This document shows positions 1 to 11,667 of a DNA stretch of 64,000 nucleotides, one piece after another (positions within the stretch are counted from its first letter, which is position 1; every line of letters begins with the position of its first letter). The notes below the pieces were generated by a model. The model was not told the DNA's origin. It searched no databases and saw nothing but the letters and a program-made list of their open reading frames with translations. The position numbers were made by a program, and so were the translations under genes. Source of the DNA: CANKHA01 sp963731585 (GTDB taxonomy: Bacteria > Pseudomonadota > Alphaproteobacteria > Rhizobiales > Xanthobacteraceae); contig CAVSWC010000004.1 in assembly GCA_963731585.1 (NCBI GenBank), forward strand, positions 37,270-101,269, in the 5' to 3' direction.

Positions 1-479
1 CGAGGTGAAGTTCGGACCGGCGAGCTGGAAGGGGATCGAGGTGCGCCCCGGCGAGACCACCACGATCGAGCCGGGCGTGCTGAAGGTCGAGGTCCGCCAA
101 TCCCAGCGTGCATGTCAACGCGACCGTCGTCGATTCCGAAACCGGCGAGAAGCATGGAAGTTTCGACCCCGATGTCGACGTCGGTGACCCTGATGCCCGG
201 CGTCTATGACCTGCGCTTCGCGCAAGAGCCGAGTGGCGCTTCGTCAAGGTCGACGGCGGCAAGACCATCACGCTGCGGCCGGCCGCGGTCATCCTGGCGA
301 ACGGCCTGAAGTGGAAGAAGGCGCGGGTGACGACGCAGGACGGCAAGGAGGTCGCCGACTTCAACGCGGTCGACCGGCGGGCGGCGCTGCCGCCGGGCGA
401 CTACATCGTCGAGGTCGACGGCAACAAGCTCCCGTTCCCCGCGACCGAAGGCGAGGTGTTCGAGGTGAAGCCGCAGTAG
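1..479 (+). CDS. C-terminal part of an unrecognised protein, frameshifted
   Basis: Conceptual translation gives protein-like sequence in successive frames: a segment with PGETTTIEPGVLKVEV in the first 95 bases, VHVNATVVDSETGEKHG near 108-160, PGVYDLRF near 195-220, and a clean tail from 243 to the stop at 477-479 ending in LPPGDYIVEVDGNKLPF. The repeated pattern (PG, then x-Y/L-x-V/L) suggests tandem beta-rich modules. The shift near 98 reads as one extra base; those near 170 and 225 are not resolved. The start lies outside the window. I do not recognise the family. The next gene starts 15 bases downstream. Confidence 0.45.
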
Positions 480-493
480 ATGTGGAGGACGAT

Positions 494-2051
494 ATGATCC
501 CCCTCGCGCGTTCCAGCCTGCTCTGGACCACAGTTGCGAGCCTGCTGGCGGTAAGCGCTGTGTTGGGCATGGGCGGTCCGCAAAGGGCTCAGGCACAAAC
601 TCAAGAAACGACGATTACCATCGAGGATTTTTTCGTGCGTCACCGCAGCGAGCTGCAGCCGGGAGCCGTAGTGAAGTTGCAAGCAGCTTTGGAGCAGGCA
701 CGGAAGTGCCCCTCCGACGTAACTGTGGAGTTCTTGTCCCGCGCTACGACCGGCAGAGAGTTGTTACCGGTAGGGAACGTCCGTTATCACACCTTGCTTG
801 GGCTACTCGCCGGCACTGCGGCCGGCAATTCGGTTTTCAGGGTGGTAGCTCTCCCGAATTACCACCGTCACCGCCGAACGGGGATGGGTTGGGGGCACAT
901 CTTCAGATCACCCACGTGAACCCCATGTTTCCGTGCGTTGGACGCTCAAGCCCGATCAGGACAAACCCAATCTTGACGTCATCTGGACGCCACCGAAGGG
1001 CACGAAGGTCAAAGCCGGCGACAAGATCACAGCCAAGCTGACCGCGCGCGATGACGCGACGGCCGCGCAGACCGGGATTGCGCGTCTGCGCGTCGACATC
1101 GGCGTCGGCGGCGGGCTCGTGGCCGCGCCTGCGCAATATTCATCGCCGGTGCCGCTGCAGGAATGCGGACGCGAGAACCCGGTGCGCATCTACGAGGCGA
1201 CCTACACGGTCCCCGCCGATCCGCCGCCGGTAGTCAAGTTGCGCGCCAACGCCCGGGATTTCGCCGGGAACGAGACGTGGGACGATGCCGAATTCCCGAC
1301 GAGCGATTGGCACGGAACCATCTCGATCTCTTATACCTGGGACGAAGAGGGAGCGAACGGTGTCATAACGTCCACCGCCAATCTGCGCCTTCGCGAGACC
1401 CGAGAGCAGCCGATTACCGATCTCAAGGGTCGTGTGATCGGCTCGAAGACGACGCTCGTACACACGGCGTCGAGCATCAGCGAAAACTACGCGGGTGTAG
1501 CCGGAACGGCAGGCGGCAATCCGGGCGTGGCGTGCGAAGGCAGCGGACCCGCTGAACTCAGCGGCGAGGCGGGGACAATCTGGCTCAATTCAAGTGGCAG
1601 GGACGCAACCGGCGTCGTCGGCTTTTCGTTCCCCGCGGAAGGTACCTATTTTATCGACTTGAACACGGCGGTCGGCAGCCAACGCTATCGGGTTCGCTGT
1701 GCGAATGGCGCAACGCACAAGTCCGCTTTTACAGCACCGCCAATTGGAATGGGCGTGCAGGAAGACCCCGGCCGCAAGATCGAGGATCGCGGCGCGCGAA
1801 TGCGCGGATCCTATCGCGGGAACTGGAACGCGGGACAGAATTCAAGTGACCTGGGACTTGTTCAAGTGACCTGGGGCTTGCGCGGGTCGCCGACCTGGTG
1901 CGCGCGCATTCCATTCTACCAGCACCCGCCCTCGAAATCACGCCCTCCCAAGCAACAACCTCTCCTCCGGCTTCCGCGGATCGACCTTGACGTCATCCGG
2001 CCGCCGCGCCAACTCACGGCGTCGCACCAAGCTAATTCAGGTTCTTCTTAG
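494..2051 (+). CDS. Putative secreted protein of unknown function, frameshifted
   Basis: The ATG at 494 has a GGAGG seven bases upstream and opens a Sec-type signal peptide of about 34 residues ending in AQA. Translation continues to about 855, where one extra base before ATTACC shifts the frame. The downstream frame reads on through WTLKPDQDKPNLDVIW and beta-rich sequence to about 1730. Residues after that (to 2051) are low-complexity and include a 20-base tandem duplication, so the true C-terminus is uncertain and the last bases overlap the converging TPR gene. No enzymatic motif is visible. Function unknown; possibly an extracytoplasmic protein with Ig-like folds (inference). Confidence 0.4.
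1841..1880. repeat. 20-bp tandem duplication
   Basis: TTCAAGTGACCTGGGACTTG at 1841-1860 is repeated at 1861-1880 with one difference. It lies in the poorly conserved tail of the preceding gene. Confidence 0.8.
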
Positions 2052-3055
2052 CGCTTTCATCGGCAGGATTGAGCTCGAGTACCTTGCGAAAATCGGCAAT
2101 GGCCTGATCGCGCTTGCCCAATCCTCCGAGAATACCGCCGCGCAGTTTGTAGGCCTGCAGCCTGTTCGCATCGATGCGAATGGCCTCATTCAAATCCGCC
2201 AGCGCGCGGTCAGGCTGCTTCTTGAAAAAATACGCCGAGGCGCGCTGCACCAGCACATGGGCATTCCGCGGAGTCGCACGAAGGGCTTGATCGAAGTCCC
2301 GGATCGCAGGGTCGAACTGCTTTTGAAACAGATGCGTGACGCCGCGATTGAGGTAGGCCATGCCCTCGTCTGGGTCGAGTTCGATGGCGCGATTGAGGTC
2401 GGCCATGGCCTGCGGCAGTCGATTGGTGGTCAGATAAAGCCCGCCTCGGCTCGCATAAGCGGCGGCGTTGTTGGGATCGATGCGGATGGCCTGGTTGAAA
2501 TCCTCGAGCGCCGGATCGAACCGCCCTTGCAGCGTCAGCAGGCTGCCGCGCGTCACCAGAGAATCGACGTGGCGGGGATCGAGCCCAAGCGCTGCGGCGA
2601 AGTCGGCCATGGCGGGATCGATCTGGCCCATCGCGTGATAGGTCCGGCCGCGCGCGAAGCGCGTTTCGGCATCCTTTGGGTTCAGGCGGACGGCCTCGTC
2701 GAAGTCGGCGAGCGCCTTATCGCCTTGCCCTTTTTGCAGATAGGCGATGCCGCGATTGTAGCGCGCGTCGGCGTGGGCCGGGCTGCGGCGGAGCGCTTCG
2801 TCCAGGTCGGTGATCGCGCGGTCGAATTCGTTCCGTTGCAGGTGGGCCTTGCCGCGATGGGCAAAAGCCTCCGCGATTTTGTCTTCGGGATCGCGCGCCT
2901 GCGTAATGATGCGGGTGCAGGCCGGAATGCTCACCGCGGGTTGATGGCTCGCGCAGTCTTCGCGCATCCGCCGCTGCCGCCGCGCCGGCGAACAACAAGG
3001 CGGCGACGAGCGCGCCACGCGCGGACAAGGAAGCAAAGCTTGGCAGGAGCTGCAT
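2032..3055 (-). CDS. Secreted tetratricopeptide-repeat protein (one frameshift)
   Basis: The product starts at 3055 with a signal peptide (hydrophobic stretch GALVAALLFAG, then AAAAA). About 30 residues later one extra A near 2964 shifts the frame; the rest runs to the stop at 2032. The mature part is almost entirely tetratricopeptide repeats, about eight, each with the A-x-x-x-R-G-x-x-Y/H pattern and consensus P at the end (for example ALADFDEAVRLNPKDAETRF). TPR arrays are protein-protein interaction scaffolds. With a signal peptide this one probably acts in the periplasm or at the outer membrane. Partner unknown. An alternative start at 3036 without a signal peptide is less convincing. Confidence 0.75.
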
Positions 3056-3137
3056 TGCGCTTCTCCGCCTTGGTTTCTAGCAGCTTCCCGCAGGCGGGAC
3101 CAGCGGATCAGGTCCCGCCGCTAATGTTGCCGGCCTT

Positions 3138-3283
3138 CCTCATGGTGAGGAGCATCGCCAACGGGTCGGCGCGAAGCGCCGCCCGATGATAAACTCCGCG
3201 ATGCGTCTCGAACCATGCAGGCCCGAGCCCGCCGCCCATCCTTCGAGACGCGATCCCTTTCGGGATCGCTCCTCAGGATGAGG
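3138..3283. repeat. Palindromic intergenic repeat, copy 1 (CCTCAT...ATGAGG family)
   Basis: The element is bounded by CCTCATGGTGAGGAGC and GCTCCTCAGGATGAGG and contains GCGTCTCGAACCATGCAGGC and CCTTCGAGACGC, which can pair. A second copy in opposite orientation is at 10967-11072. An extra inner hairpin (GCGATCCC...GGGATCGC) sits at 3250-3269. It fills the gap between the TPR gene and rpoD and contains no gene. I believe similar elements are widespread in Bradyrhizobium-like genomes. Confidence 0.8.
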
Positions 3284-3295
3284 CGGAGAGGGTGA

Positions 3296-5389
<2,094 letters not shown>

Positions 5390-5561
5390 TCATTTCTCCT
5401 GGCCGTCAGACCGGCCGTCGTCGGGGTCCGCGGAACCCCAAATCGCGCCGACTACACATACGGCGGCGGCCCGCCCGAATCGCATCAGCGTAGTTGGGCG
5501 ATGCCCCGTTAAACTCCAATTAACCTTCTTATTCCGGTACTTCCGGGCGCTCGGCAAGACC

Positions 5562-5614
5562 CTTTTTGACCCCTGCCGGTCCTGGCAAGGCAGAGCGGCG
5601 ACGGGCTCAAAAAG
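5562..5614 (-). other. Inverted repeat at the dnaG stop codon
   Basis: CTTTTTGACCCC (5562-5573) and GGGCTCAAAAAG (5603-5614) match at 11 of 12 positions and straddle the dnaG stop. It could form a hairpin between dnaG and rpoD that slows or partly terminates transcription, but no clear U-tract follows, so its role is open. The rest of 5390-5606 shows no gene. Confidence 0.35.
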
Positions 5615-7612
5615 TCCGCGCCGGACGGCCCGATGATAGGCCGAACCCTTCGATCAAGGCCTCGGTTCCGTCGATGTCGGCCAACCGCGCCTTCACGTCC
5701 TGCAACCACGAATAATGGGCTTCGGAGGCTTCCCGGCCCAGGGCCAGCTCGGCTTCCTTCAGCTCCTTAATTAGGGAATTCCACTGCCGATGCAAGGCAA
5801 CAAGCTGTTTCCAGGTCGATAAAACGTCGGCCGGACCGGTGTCCGGCGCCAGACCCCAGACCGAGTTGCTGGTGATGGCTTTATCCACCCGTTCCAGCAG
5901 ATCGCCGACGCCCCGGGCGACCGCTTCCGCCCGCAGGCGCGGGCCGTCGATTCCGCCATCATGGGCATAAATGTCGATCAACACGCCTTTGAGCCGCCCT
6001 GCCTCGGCGTGGCGGAATTCCAGCTCGGCCAAATCCTCCAGATGGTCATGCAACAGCCAGGGATGGTTGAGGACCGCCTGCAGGATCAGGGCCTCCCGCG
6101 GCGGGATCGCGGTGCGGTAGCCGCGGTGAATGGCGCTGGTCGCAAGCTGCGGGCTGGCGACGAGATACGGCTGGCCGGGCCGGCTGGTGCCCCTGCTGCC
6201 GGGGAACGGCCCGCCCCGGCCTGAGGGCCCCCGCCCGGTCGGCCCCTGCCACTGGTCCTGCCGCCAGCGCTCCCCGTCGCCGCCGGCTGCGGTGCGCCGC
6301 GCGCGCGGGATTTCATTCTGGCCGAACAGCGCGCGCAGACGCTCGGAAAAATCCTGCCGGTAGTATTTGCGCACGGTCTCGTTGCCGATCCCGGCCGTGA
6401 TCTGCGAGATGCGCGCTTCCAGCGCGGCTCTGCGCTCCGGCGTATCGAAGCCGCCGGCCTCGGTCTCGCGCGTCCACAGCATCTGCGCCAGCGGCCGTGC
6501 CTGCTCGAGCACTTCCGCCACCGCCTCGCGCCCGCCCGAACGCACCAGATCGTCCGGATCCTGCCCGTCCGGCAAAAGGGCGAATTTCAGGCTCTTGCCC
6601 GGCTGCAATCGCGGCAGCGCGATATCGACCGCGCGGTAGGCGGCGTTGCGGCCGGCGCTGTCGCCATCGAAGCAGAGCACCGGCTCGTCGCTCATCTTCC
6701 ACAGCAGCGACAGCTGATCCTCCGTCAGCGCGGTGCCGAGCGGCGCGACGGCCGCCTCAAAACCCGCGCTCACCATGGCGATGACGTCGACATAGCCTTC
6801 GACCACCACGATCGCAGCGGAATTTTCGTGCGCAGACTTGCCCGCGTTATGCGCCGCCGCACGCGCGGCCGGCAAATTGTAGAGATTGCTGCCTTTGTGG
6901 AAGAGCGGGGTCTCCGGCGAGTTGAGATATTTCGCCGGCACGTCGTTGTCCAACGCGCGGCCGCCGAAGGCGATCACGCGGCCGCGCAGATCGGTGATCG
7001 GAAACATCACGCGGTCGCGGAAGCGGTCGAAAGGCACCGGGATGTCCTCGCCCGCGATCAACAGACCCGGCCTCGAGCATGTCCGGCACCGGAATGCCGT
7101 GGCTGCCGAGATGCTCCTTCAGCGCGAAGCGTTCGCCCGGCGCATAGCCGATGCGAAAGCGCAGTTGCGTGCCGGGATCGATGCCGCGGTCGGCGAGATA
7201 GCCGCGCGCCTTGGCGCCCGCGCGGGAGGAGAGCGTGGCCTGGAAGAATTTGGCGGCGATCTCCATCACGTCGTGCAAGCGTCTTGCGCCGCTCTTCGCG
7301 TTGCTCCTCGTCGCGGGAGAATTTCGGCATGGCGATGCCCGCCATGGACGCGAGCCGCTCCACCGCCTCGGGGAAAGTCACCCCCTCGGTCAGCATCACA
7401 AAATCGAAGATCGAGCCGTTCTTGCCGGAGGAGAAATCGAACCAGGCCTGCTTCTGGTCGTTGACGAAGAAGGACGGCGTCTTCTCCTTGTTGAAGGGAG
7501 AGAGCCCCTTCCACTCGCGCCCGGCCTTTTTCAGCGTCACGCGCCGCCCCACGACTTCCGAGACCGGAAGCCGGGTGCGCAGCTCGTCGAGAAATTGCGG
7601 CGGGAAGCCCAT
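5607..7612 (-). CDS. dnaG: DNA primase DnaG (two frameshifts)
   Basis: DnaG makes RNA primers at the replication fork with the replicative helicase. The ATG at 7612 gives the usual MGFPPQFLDELRTRLPVSEVV start; an upstream in-frame ATG at 7654 adds 14 unlikely residues. The N-terminal domain has GLSPFNKEKTPSFFV, followed by the primase core with YLNSPETPLFHKG, the TOPRIM motif VVVEGYVDVIAM and FDGDSAGRNAAYRA, and a helicase-binding C-terminal domain. All four usual zinc ligands are replaced (see findings). The frame breaks near 7276 (extra C) and 7064 (extra A), both joining conserved sequence cleanly. Transcribed toward rpoD. Confidence 0.96.
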
Positions 7613-7720
7613 GCATTCGCACCCTAGAGGGGAATCGGCGTCATTATAGGGCAAGGCGGGGAAAGGCCGGGATTACGGGAAATTTTCCCGGTTATACACA
7701 GGGACGCAAAAGCCCGTTGC

Positions 7721-7800
7721 TGTCATCCCGGACGGTCCGCAGGATCGATCGGGACCGATTTTCTGGGTCCCGGCTCTCGCTGGGCTCGGCCGGGATGACA
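7721..7800. repeat. Palindromic intergenic element (TGTCATCCCGG arms)
   Basis: Arms TGTCATCCCGG (7721-7731) and CCGGGATGACA (7790-7800) are perfect inverted repeats, with further pairing inside (CGGGACC / GGGTCCCG). It lies between the divergent dnaG and chrA genes. Confidence 0.8.
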
Positions 7801-7860
7801 ATGTAGCCGTTGGCTTCCCGAATGCTTGCCACCTCCGGCCGATCATCGTACGCCGCATCC

Positions 7861-8457
7861 ATGGCGTTGCCTGAGCACCCTCCGCTGGACTTACCTCCCC
7901 CTCGCGTCACGCCGCACGTCCCTCTCCTGCAGCTTTACCGCACATTTTTCTGGGTCGGCCTGTTCAGCTTCGGCGGCGGCGTGAGCGCTTGGCTGCACCG
8001 CGAAGTCGTCAATATCCGCGGCTGGATGACCGACGATCAATTCTTCTCCGGCTACAGCCTCACCCACGTGCTTCCCGGAGTGAATTCCAGCAACCTTGCC
8101 GTCTATATCGGCCAGCACCTGCGCGGGACACCGGGCGCCGTGGTGGCGCTGCTCGCGTTGCTGACCGGACCGTTCATCGTGGTGATCGGCGTCGCCCTTG
8201 CCTACCAGTATCTGCTGCAGGTTCCCGGTTTTCAGGCCGCAGTGGCCGGCATCGCCGCCGCCGCGATCGGCATGCTGATACGGCTCGGCTTCATTGCGGC
8301 GCGCAAGGCGACGACCGGCGTGACCCCGGTGCTGATCATGCTGGCGATCTTCGTTGCAATCGGGCTTCTACGCTGGCCGCTCGTTCCGGTGGTGCTGGTG
8401 ATGGCGCCGATCAGCATCGCGATCTCCTGGCCGAGAAAGCCGAAGACCAATGCGTGA
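7861..8457 (+). CDS. chrA: Chromate transporter, N-terminal half (short-chain CHR protein)
   Basis: This 198-residue membrane protein matches the N-terminal half of the CHR superfamily, which exports chromate in characterised members. Visible features are FFWVGLFSFGGGVSAWLHRE near residues 28-47, the family block GYSLTHVLPGVNSSNLAVYIG, and four to five hydrophobic segments. The ATG at 7861 is preferred over 7810, which adds 17 residues without family similarity. It overlaps the next gene by 8 bases, the arrangement of paired short-chain CHR proteins that work together as a heterodimer. The substrate here is inferred from the family. Confidence 0.85.
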   Translation: MALPEHPPLDLPPPRVTPHVPLLQLYRTFFWVGLFSFGGGVSAWLHREVVNIRGWMTDDQFFSGYSLTHVLPGVNSSNLAVYIGQHLRGTPGAVVALLALLTGPFIVVIGVALAYQYLLQVPGFQAAVAGIAAAAIGMLIRLGFIAARKATTGVTPVLIMLAIFVAIGLLRWPLVPVVLVMAPISIAISWPRKPKTNA

Positions 8458-8995
8458 CGACCTTCTCGCGCTGCTGATCGTCATCGCACCGTTGTCGCTG
8501 GTGGCGATCGGCGGCGCCTCCGGCATCTACGCTCCGCTGCAGCACCAGACCGTGGACGTTTATCAGTGGCTCACCGCGCGCGAATTTCTGGAGATGTTCG
8601 CCATCGCGCGCGTGACGCCCGGGCCCGGCTCGATGATCACCACGCTGATCGGCTGGAAGGCGGCCGGTCTTGCAGGCGCGCTGGTCGCCACCCTCGCGCT
8701 GTTCGTGCCGGCCTCTATCGGCTGCTTTTTCGCGGCGCGCGTCTGGAACAAATATCGCGGCACCGAATGGCATACCGCCATCGAGACTGGGCTGCGTCCG
8801 GTCGCTGCCGGCATCGTGGCGGCAGCGGTCGTCGTGCTGATCCGTCTCGCGGAAACAGGCCCGCTGTCCTGGCTCGTGCTCGGCGTTGCCAGCCTGGTCT
8901 TCGTGCTGCTGCCGAAACTCCATCCCGGCCTGATCCTGGTCGGCGGCGGCGTTGCTTATGTCGCGGCGTATTTCGCGGGATTTACGGCGCTATAG
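8450..8995 (+). CDS. chrA: Chromate transporter, C-terminal half
   Basis: This 181-residue membrane protein is the second half of the CHR pair. It has the conserved EFLEMFAIARVTPGPGSM segment (residues 45-62) that mirrors the PGVNSSN block of the partner, then hydrophobic helices. Its start overlaps the end of the upstream gene, so translation is probably coupled. The two halves correspond to one full-length ChrA. Confidence 0.85.
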   Translation: MRDDLLALLIVIAPLSLVAIGGASGIYAPLQHQTVDVYQWLTAREFLEMFAIARVTPGPGSMITTLIGWKAAGLAGALVATLALFVPASIGCFFAARVWNKYRGTEWHTAIETGLRPVAAGIVAAAVVVLIRLAETGPLSWLVLGVASLVFVLLPKLHPGLILVGGGVAYVAAYFAGFTAL

Positions 8996-9042
8996 CGAAG
9001 GCGTCCCGCTCATTCCCGCGACCCGAGAGACGAAGCGCTACT

Positions 9043-9152
9043 CCGCTCATTCCCGCGCAAGCGGGAATCCAGGGGCGGCGGGCACGATGCCAGTTTATTC
9101 TGGGTCCCCGCTGGGGTTTACCTCCGACTTGATCGGGGGCGGGAATGAGCGG
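9043..9152. repeat. Palindromic intergenic element (CCGCTCATTCCCGC arms)
   Basis: CCGCTCATTCCCGC (9043-9056) and GCGGGAATGAGCGG (9139-9152) are perfect 14-base inverted repeats. A nested hairpin ATTCCCGC/GCGGGAAT is at 9049-9068. It sits between the chromate transporter and the Bug receptor. Confidence 0.8.
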
Positions 9153-9235
9153 AATAGGGTTGGCGTGGCAAAGCGCCCCGCTGTCCAACACAACGTCCCC
9201 GGCTATACTCGCGGCACGAGAAAGTGCGAGGTCAC

Positions 9236-10205
9236 ATGCACAAAGCTCTGATCGGCTTGCATTGCCGTCTGTGGCTCGATGCTGGCCGCGCCAACCGCGT
9301 TGGCGCAAAATTTTCCCAGCCGTCCGATCGAATTGGTGGTGCCGCTGGCGCCCGGCTCGACTACCGACGTCGCTGCCCGGCTGTTGGCGCAACACGCGGG
9401 CGAAACGCTCGGCACCCAGATCATTGTGGTGAACAAGAGCGGCGCCGGCATCACCCTCGGCACCATGGCGGTCGCCAAGGCTCCGTCGGACGGCTACACC
9501 ATCCTGATGGCGACGGTCGGCATCGCGGTCGATAAAATTCTCAAGCCGGTCGACTACGATGCAGAGCGCGATTTCACGCCGGTCACGCTGGTGGTGACCG
9601 CGCCGCTGGTGCTGCTCGCCAGCCCGAAACTCGGCGTCAGCACGCTGCAGGAGTTTTTGAGCAAATATAAAGATGCAAAAGATCTGACCTTTTCATCCGG
9701 CGGCGCCGGGACCCTGCCGCACATCGCCGGCGAGCTGTTCGCCTCCAAGAGCGGAATTCCGATTCGTCATGTGCCCTATCGGGGCGGGGCGCCCGCTTTG
9801 CAGGACGTGATCGCCGGAAATGTCGGACTGAATTTCGGCACGCCGCTGACCAAGGGCAATATCGACAACGGCGATGTGCGCGCATTGGCGGTGGCGGCGC
9901 CGAAACGGATCGAGACCTTGCCGAATGTGCCGACCTTCGCGGAGGCGGGCCTGCCGATCCCGGAACTCGACGGCGGCGCCTGGTTCGGCCTCTTGGCGCC
10001 CGCCGGTACGCCGAAAGACATCGTGCAGAAGCTCAGCCAGCACTTCAACAATGCGCTCAAGCGCCCGGAGGTGGCTGCAGGCCTGGTGAAGATCGGACTG
10101 GCCCCGCGCGGAACGAGCCCGGAGGAATTCGCCAAATTCCTGCATGAGGAGATCGAGCGCTGGCCGCCGATCTTTGCGCGGGCCGGAATCAAGGCGGCGC
10201 AGTAG
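9236..10205 (+). CDS. Bug/TctC-family periplasmic solute receptor (one frameshift)
   Basis: This is a tripartite tricarboxylate transporter substrate-binding protein of about 322 residues, which captures small carboxylates or similar solutes in the periplasm. The start at 9236 (MHKALIGL) leads, after one extra C at about 9260, into the signal peptide core ending APTALAQ and the mature start NFPSRPIELVVPLAPGST. Family blocks GTMAVAKAPSDGYTIL, SGGAGTLPHIAGELF, HVPYRGGAPALQDVIAG and ETLPNVPTFAEAGLP are all present. No membrane components (TctA/TctB) are nearby, so it is an orphan receptor, common in this protein family. Substrate unknown. Confidence 0.88.
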
Positions 10206-10234
10206 CACTATAAAGCGCTGCTGTAAGAATTGTT

Positions 10235-10329
10235 GTCATGGCCAGGCTTGTTGTTTAGCCCCGCGACATACCCGACAATGAAGGCATTGCCCTCCTAAGC
10301 GCGATGCCCGCGACAATCGCGGGCATGAC
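10235..10329. repeat. Palindromic intergenic element with a strong hairpin
   Basis: ATGCCCGCGA (10304-10313) and TCGCGGGCAT (10317-10326) form a perfect 10-base stem with a 3-base loop. Outer GTCATG/CATGAC at 10235/10324 closes the element. It follows the Bug receptor by 30 bases and could also act in transcript termination. Confidence 0.65.
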
Positions 10330-10640
10330 CACTCTCGAGCGAGCCTCATCCGGCGAGCTTGGCCTTTTCCGCCACTGGCGCTGTTATCAACGCGCTATCA
10401 ACAGGTTTTTCCGAATAGAACCAAGCTCTTGCATTTTTCCTCGCATAACCCCGGCATGAAGACCTTTTCCCAGCGGAGTTCTGTATCCTGTTGCTGCCTG
10501 CTCATCCGGGGGCGCCATCATGAGGCGTCTTGATTGGCGGAGAAGGTGCGGCGCCTGCGGATGGTTTCGCAAGCCATCTCCGGGAGCCTCGGGGTTGCTG
10601 CCCGGCCCTACTACGAGGGCCCGCCGCGTGGCAGACGCTC

Positions 10641-10900
10641 CCGGACGAACGCAGGCGGAAGCCTGCGGGATCAGGCCGAAAGGCCGGTCCGGGTGTCGAA
10701 CGGAGCAGTCCCGACGGCAAAAACCGCCGCGGTGGAGCGCCGAGAGGCGAGCGTGTCTCGGGAGTTTGCGCAGACTGCGTAAACTTGTCTGCGGCGCAAG
10801 ACACGCGCCGCGCCTCGCAAGCGTGGAATTGTTGATGCGCCTGTCGGCGCTCCGCTCCCTCGGGTTTGAGGGATCCAGGGATACCAAGACAGGCGCACCC
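10641..10900. ncRNA. Hairpin-rich non-coding region, possible structured RNA or repeat
   Basis: No convincing gene lies between 10206 and 11101. Within 10641-10900 I see six local hairpins: 10650-10667 (7-bp stem, GGAA loop), 10674-10685 (GGCC-GAAA-GGCC), 10741-10760 (CGAGA/TCTCG), 10763-10785 (11-base arms AGTTTGCGCAG/CTGCGTAAACT), 10791-10811 (GCGGCGC/GCGCCGC), and 10836-10897 (TGCGCCTGTC/GACAGGCGCA enclosing CCCTC/GAGGG). Two have GNRA loops. Open frames exist on both strands but have odd composition. It matches no RNA I know (not RNase P, tmRNA or 6S as far as I can see). It may be a repeat family of Rhizobiales. Strand is not established. Confidence 0.4.
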
Positions 10901-10966
10901 GCCGCCTGACAACAACACGGGCCGATGACGCTTGGCTGTTTGAAACTGTGGAGCGCAAAACATTCA

Positions 10967-11072
10967 CCTCATCCTGAGGAGCCCGAGCGTAGCGAGGGCG
11001 TCTCGAAGGATGGGCAGTGGCCTGCATGGTTCGAGACGCGCCGCACTGCGTGCGCCGCTCCTCACCATGAGG
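10967..11072. repeat. Palindromic intergenic repeat, copy 2 (CCTCAT...ATGAGG family)
   Basis: Bounded by CCTCATCCTGAGGAGC and GCTCCTCACCATGAGG, with GCGTCTCGAAGGATG and CATGGTTCGAGACGC inside. It is the reverse-orientation relative of 3138-3283 with a different central loop. It ends 30 bases from the yqeY stop codon. Confidence 0.8.
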
Positions 11073-11101
11073 AGATAATTTGGTGCGGACTTGAGGAAAT
11101 C

Positions 11102-11557
11102 TCACCCCGCGAGCTGGGCCTTCACCATCGCGCTGGCGCGCGCCATGTCCATCTGGCCGGCATATTTGCCGCGCAGGATGCCGATCACCTTGCCCATGTC
11201 CTTCATGCCGGCGGCGCCGGTTTCCTTCACCGCCGCCTCGATCGCCGCCTTCATTTCCGGCTCCGACATCTGCTTCGGCAGATAGCCGGTGATGATCGCG
11301 ATTTCTTCCTCTTCCTGCCGCACGAGGTCGGCGCGGCCGCCCTGCTTGTAAAGTTCGACCGATTCCTGCCGCTGCTTGATCATCTTCTGCAGCAGCGAGA
11401 GCACCTCGGGATCGCCGAGCGGCGCTTTGCCCGCGCCGCGCGCCTCGATATCGGCATTCTTCAGCGTCGAGTTGATCATCCGCAGGGTGGAGACCGCCCG
11501 CTCGTTCTTGGCCTTCATCGCCTCTTTCAGGGCGTCATTGATCTGGTCGCGCAGCAC
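11102..11557 (-). CDS. yqeY: GatB/YqeY domain protein
   Basis: This 151-residue protein is the stand-alone YqeY family, related to the tail domain of the GatB amidotransferase subunit. Its function is not well established, but a role linked to tRNA-dependent amidation has been proposed. Visible are MLRDQINDALKEAMKAK at the start, RQESVELYKQGGRADLV in the middle, and the C-terminal DMGKVIGILRGKYAGQMD typical of the family. It is divergent from carA with 110 bases between, an arrangement seen in related genomes. Confidence 0.93.
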   Translation of the reverse strand: MLRDQINDALKEAMKAKNERAVSTLRMINSTLKNADIEARGAGKAPLGDPEVLSLLQKMIKQRQESVELYKQGGRADLVRQEEEEIAIITGYLPKQMSEPEMKAAIEAAVKETGAAGMKDMGKVIGILRGKYAGQMDMARASAMVKAQLAG

Positions 11558-11667
11558 GGTATCTCCTTCCGAAAAATGGCTGCCCCCTAACGTTCCCCCG
11601 AAGGTTGGGCCTCAACATGCACAGCACGTCCTTGCCATCGAATACATAATAAGCAACTAAGAGGGCC

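Noticed and set aside
1987..3189. A 400-residue plus-strand frame opposite the TPR gene
   Set aside because: The minus strand shows eight clear TPR repeats; the plus-strand frame mirrors them with no known motif.
10384..10401. DnaA-box-like sequences TTATCAACG and CTATCAACA, and TTATACACA near 7691
   Set aside because: Each has one or two mismatches to TTATCCACA, they are few and not arranged as in a replication origin, and dnaA, hemE or parAB are absent.
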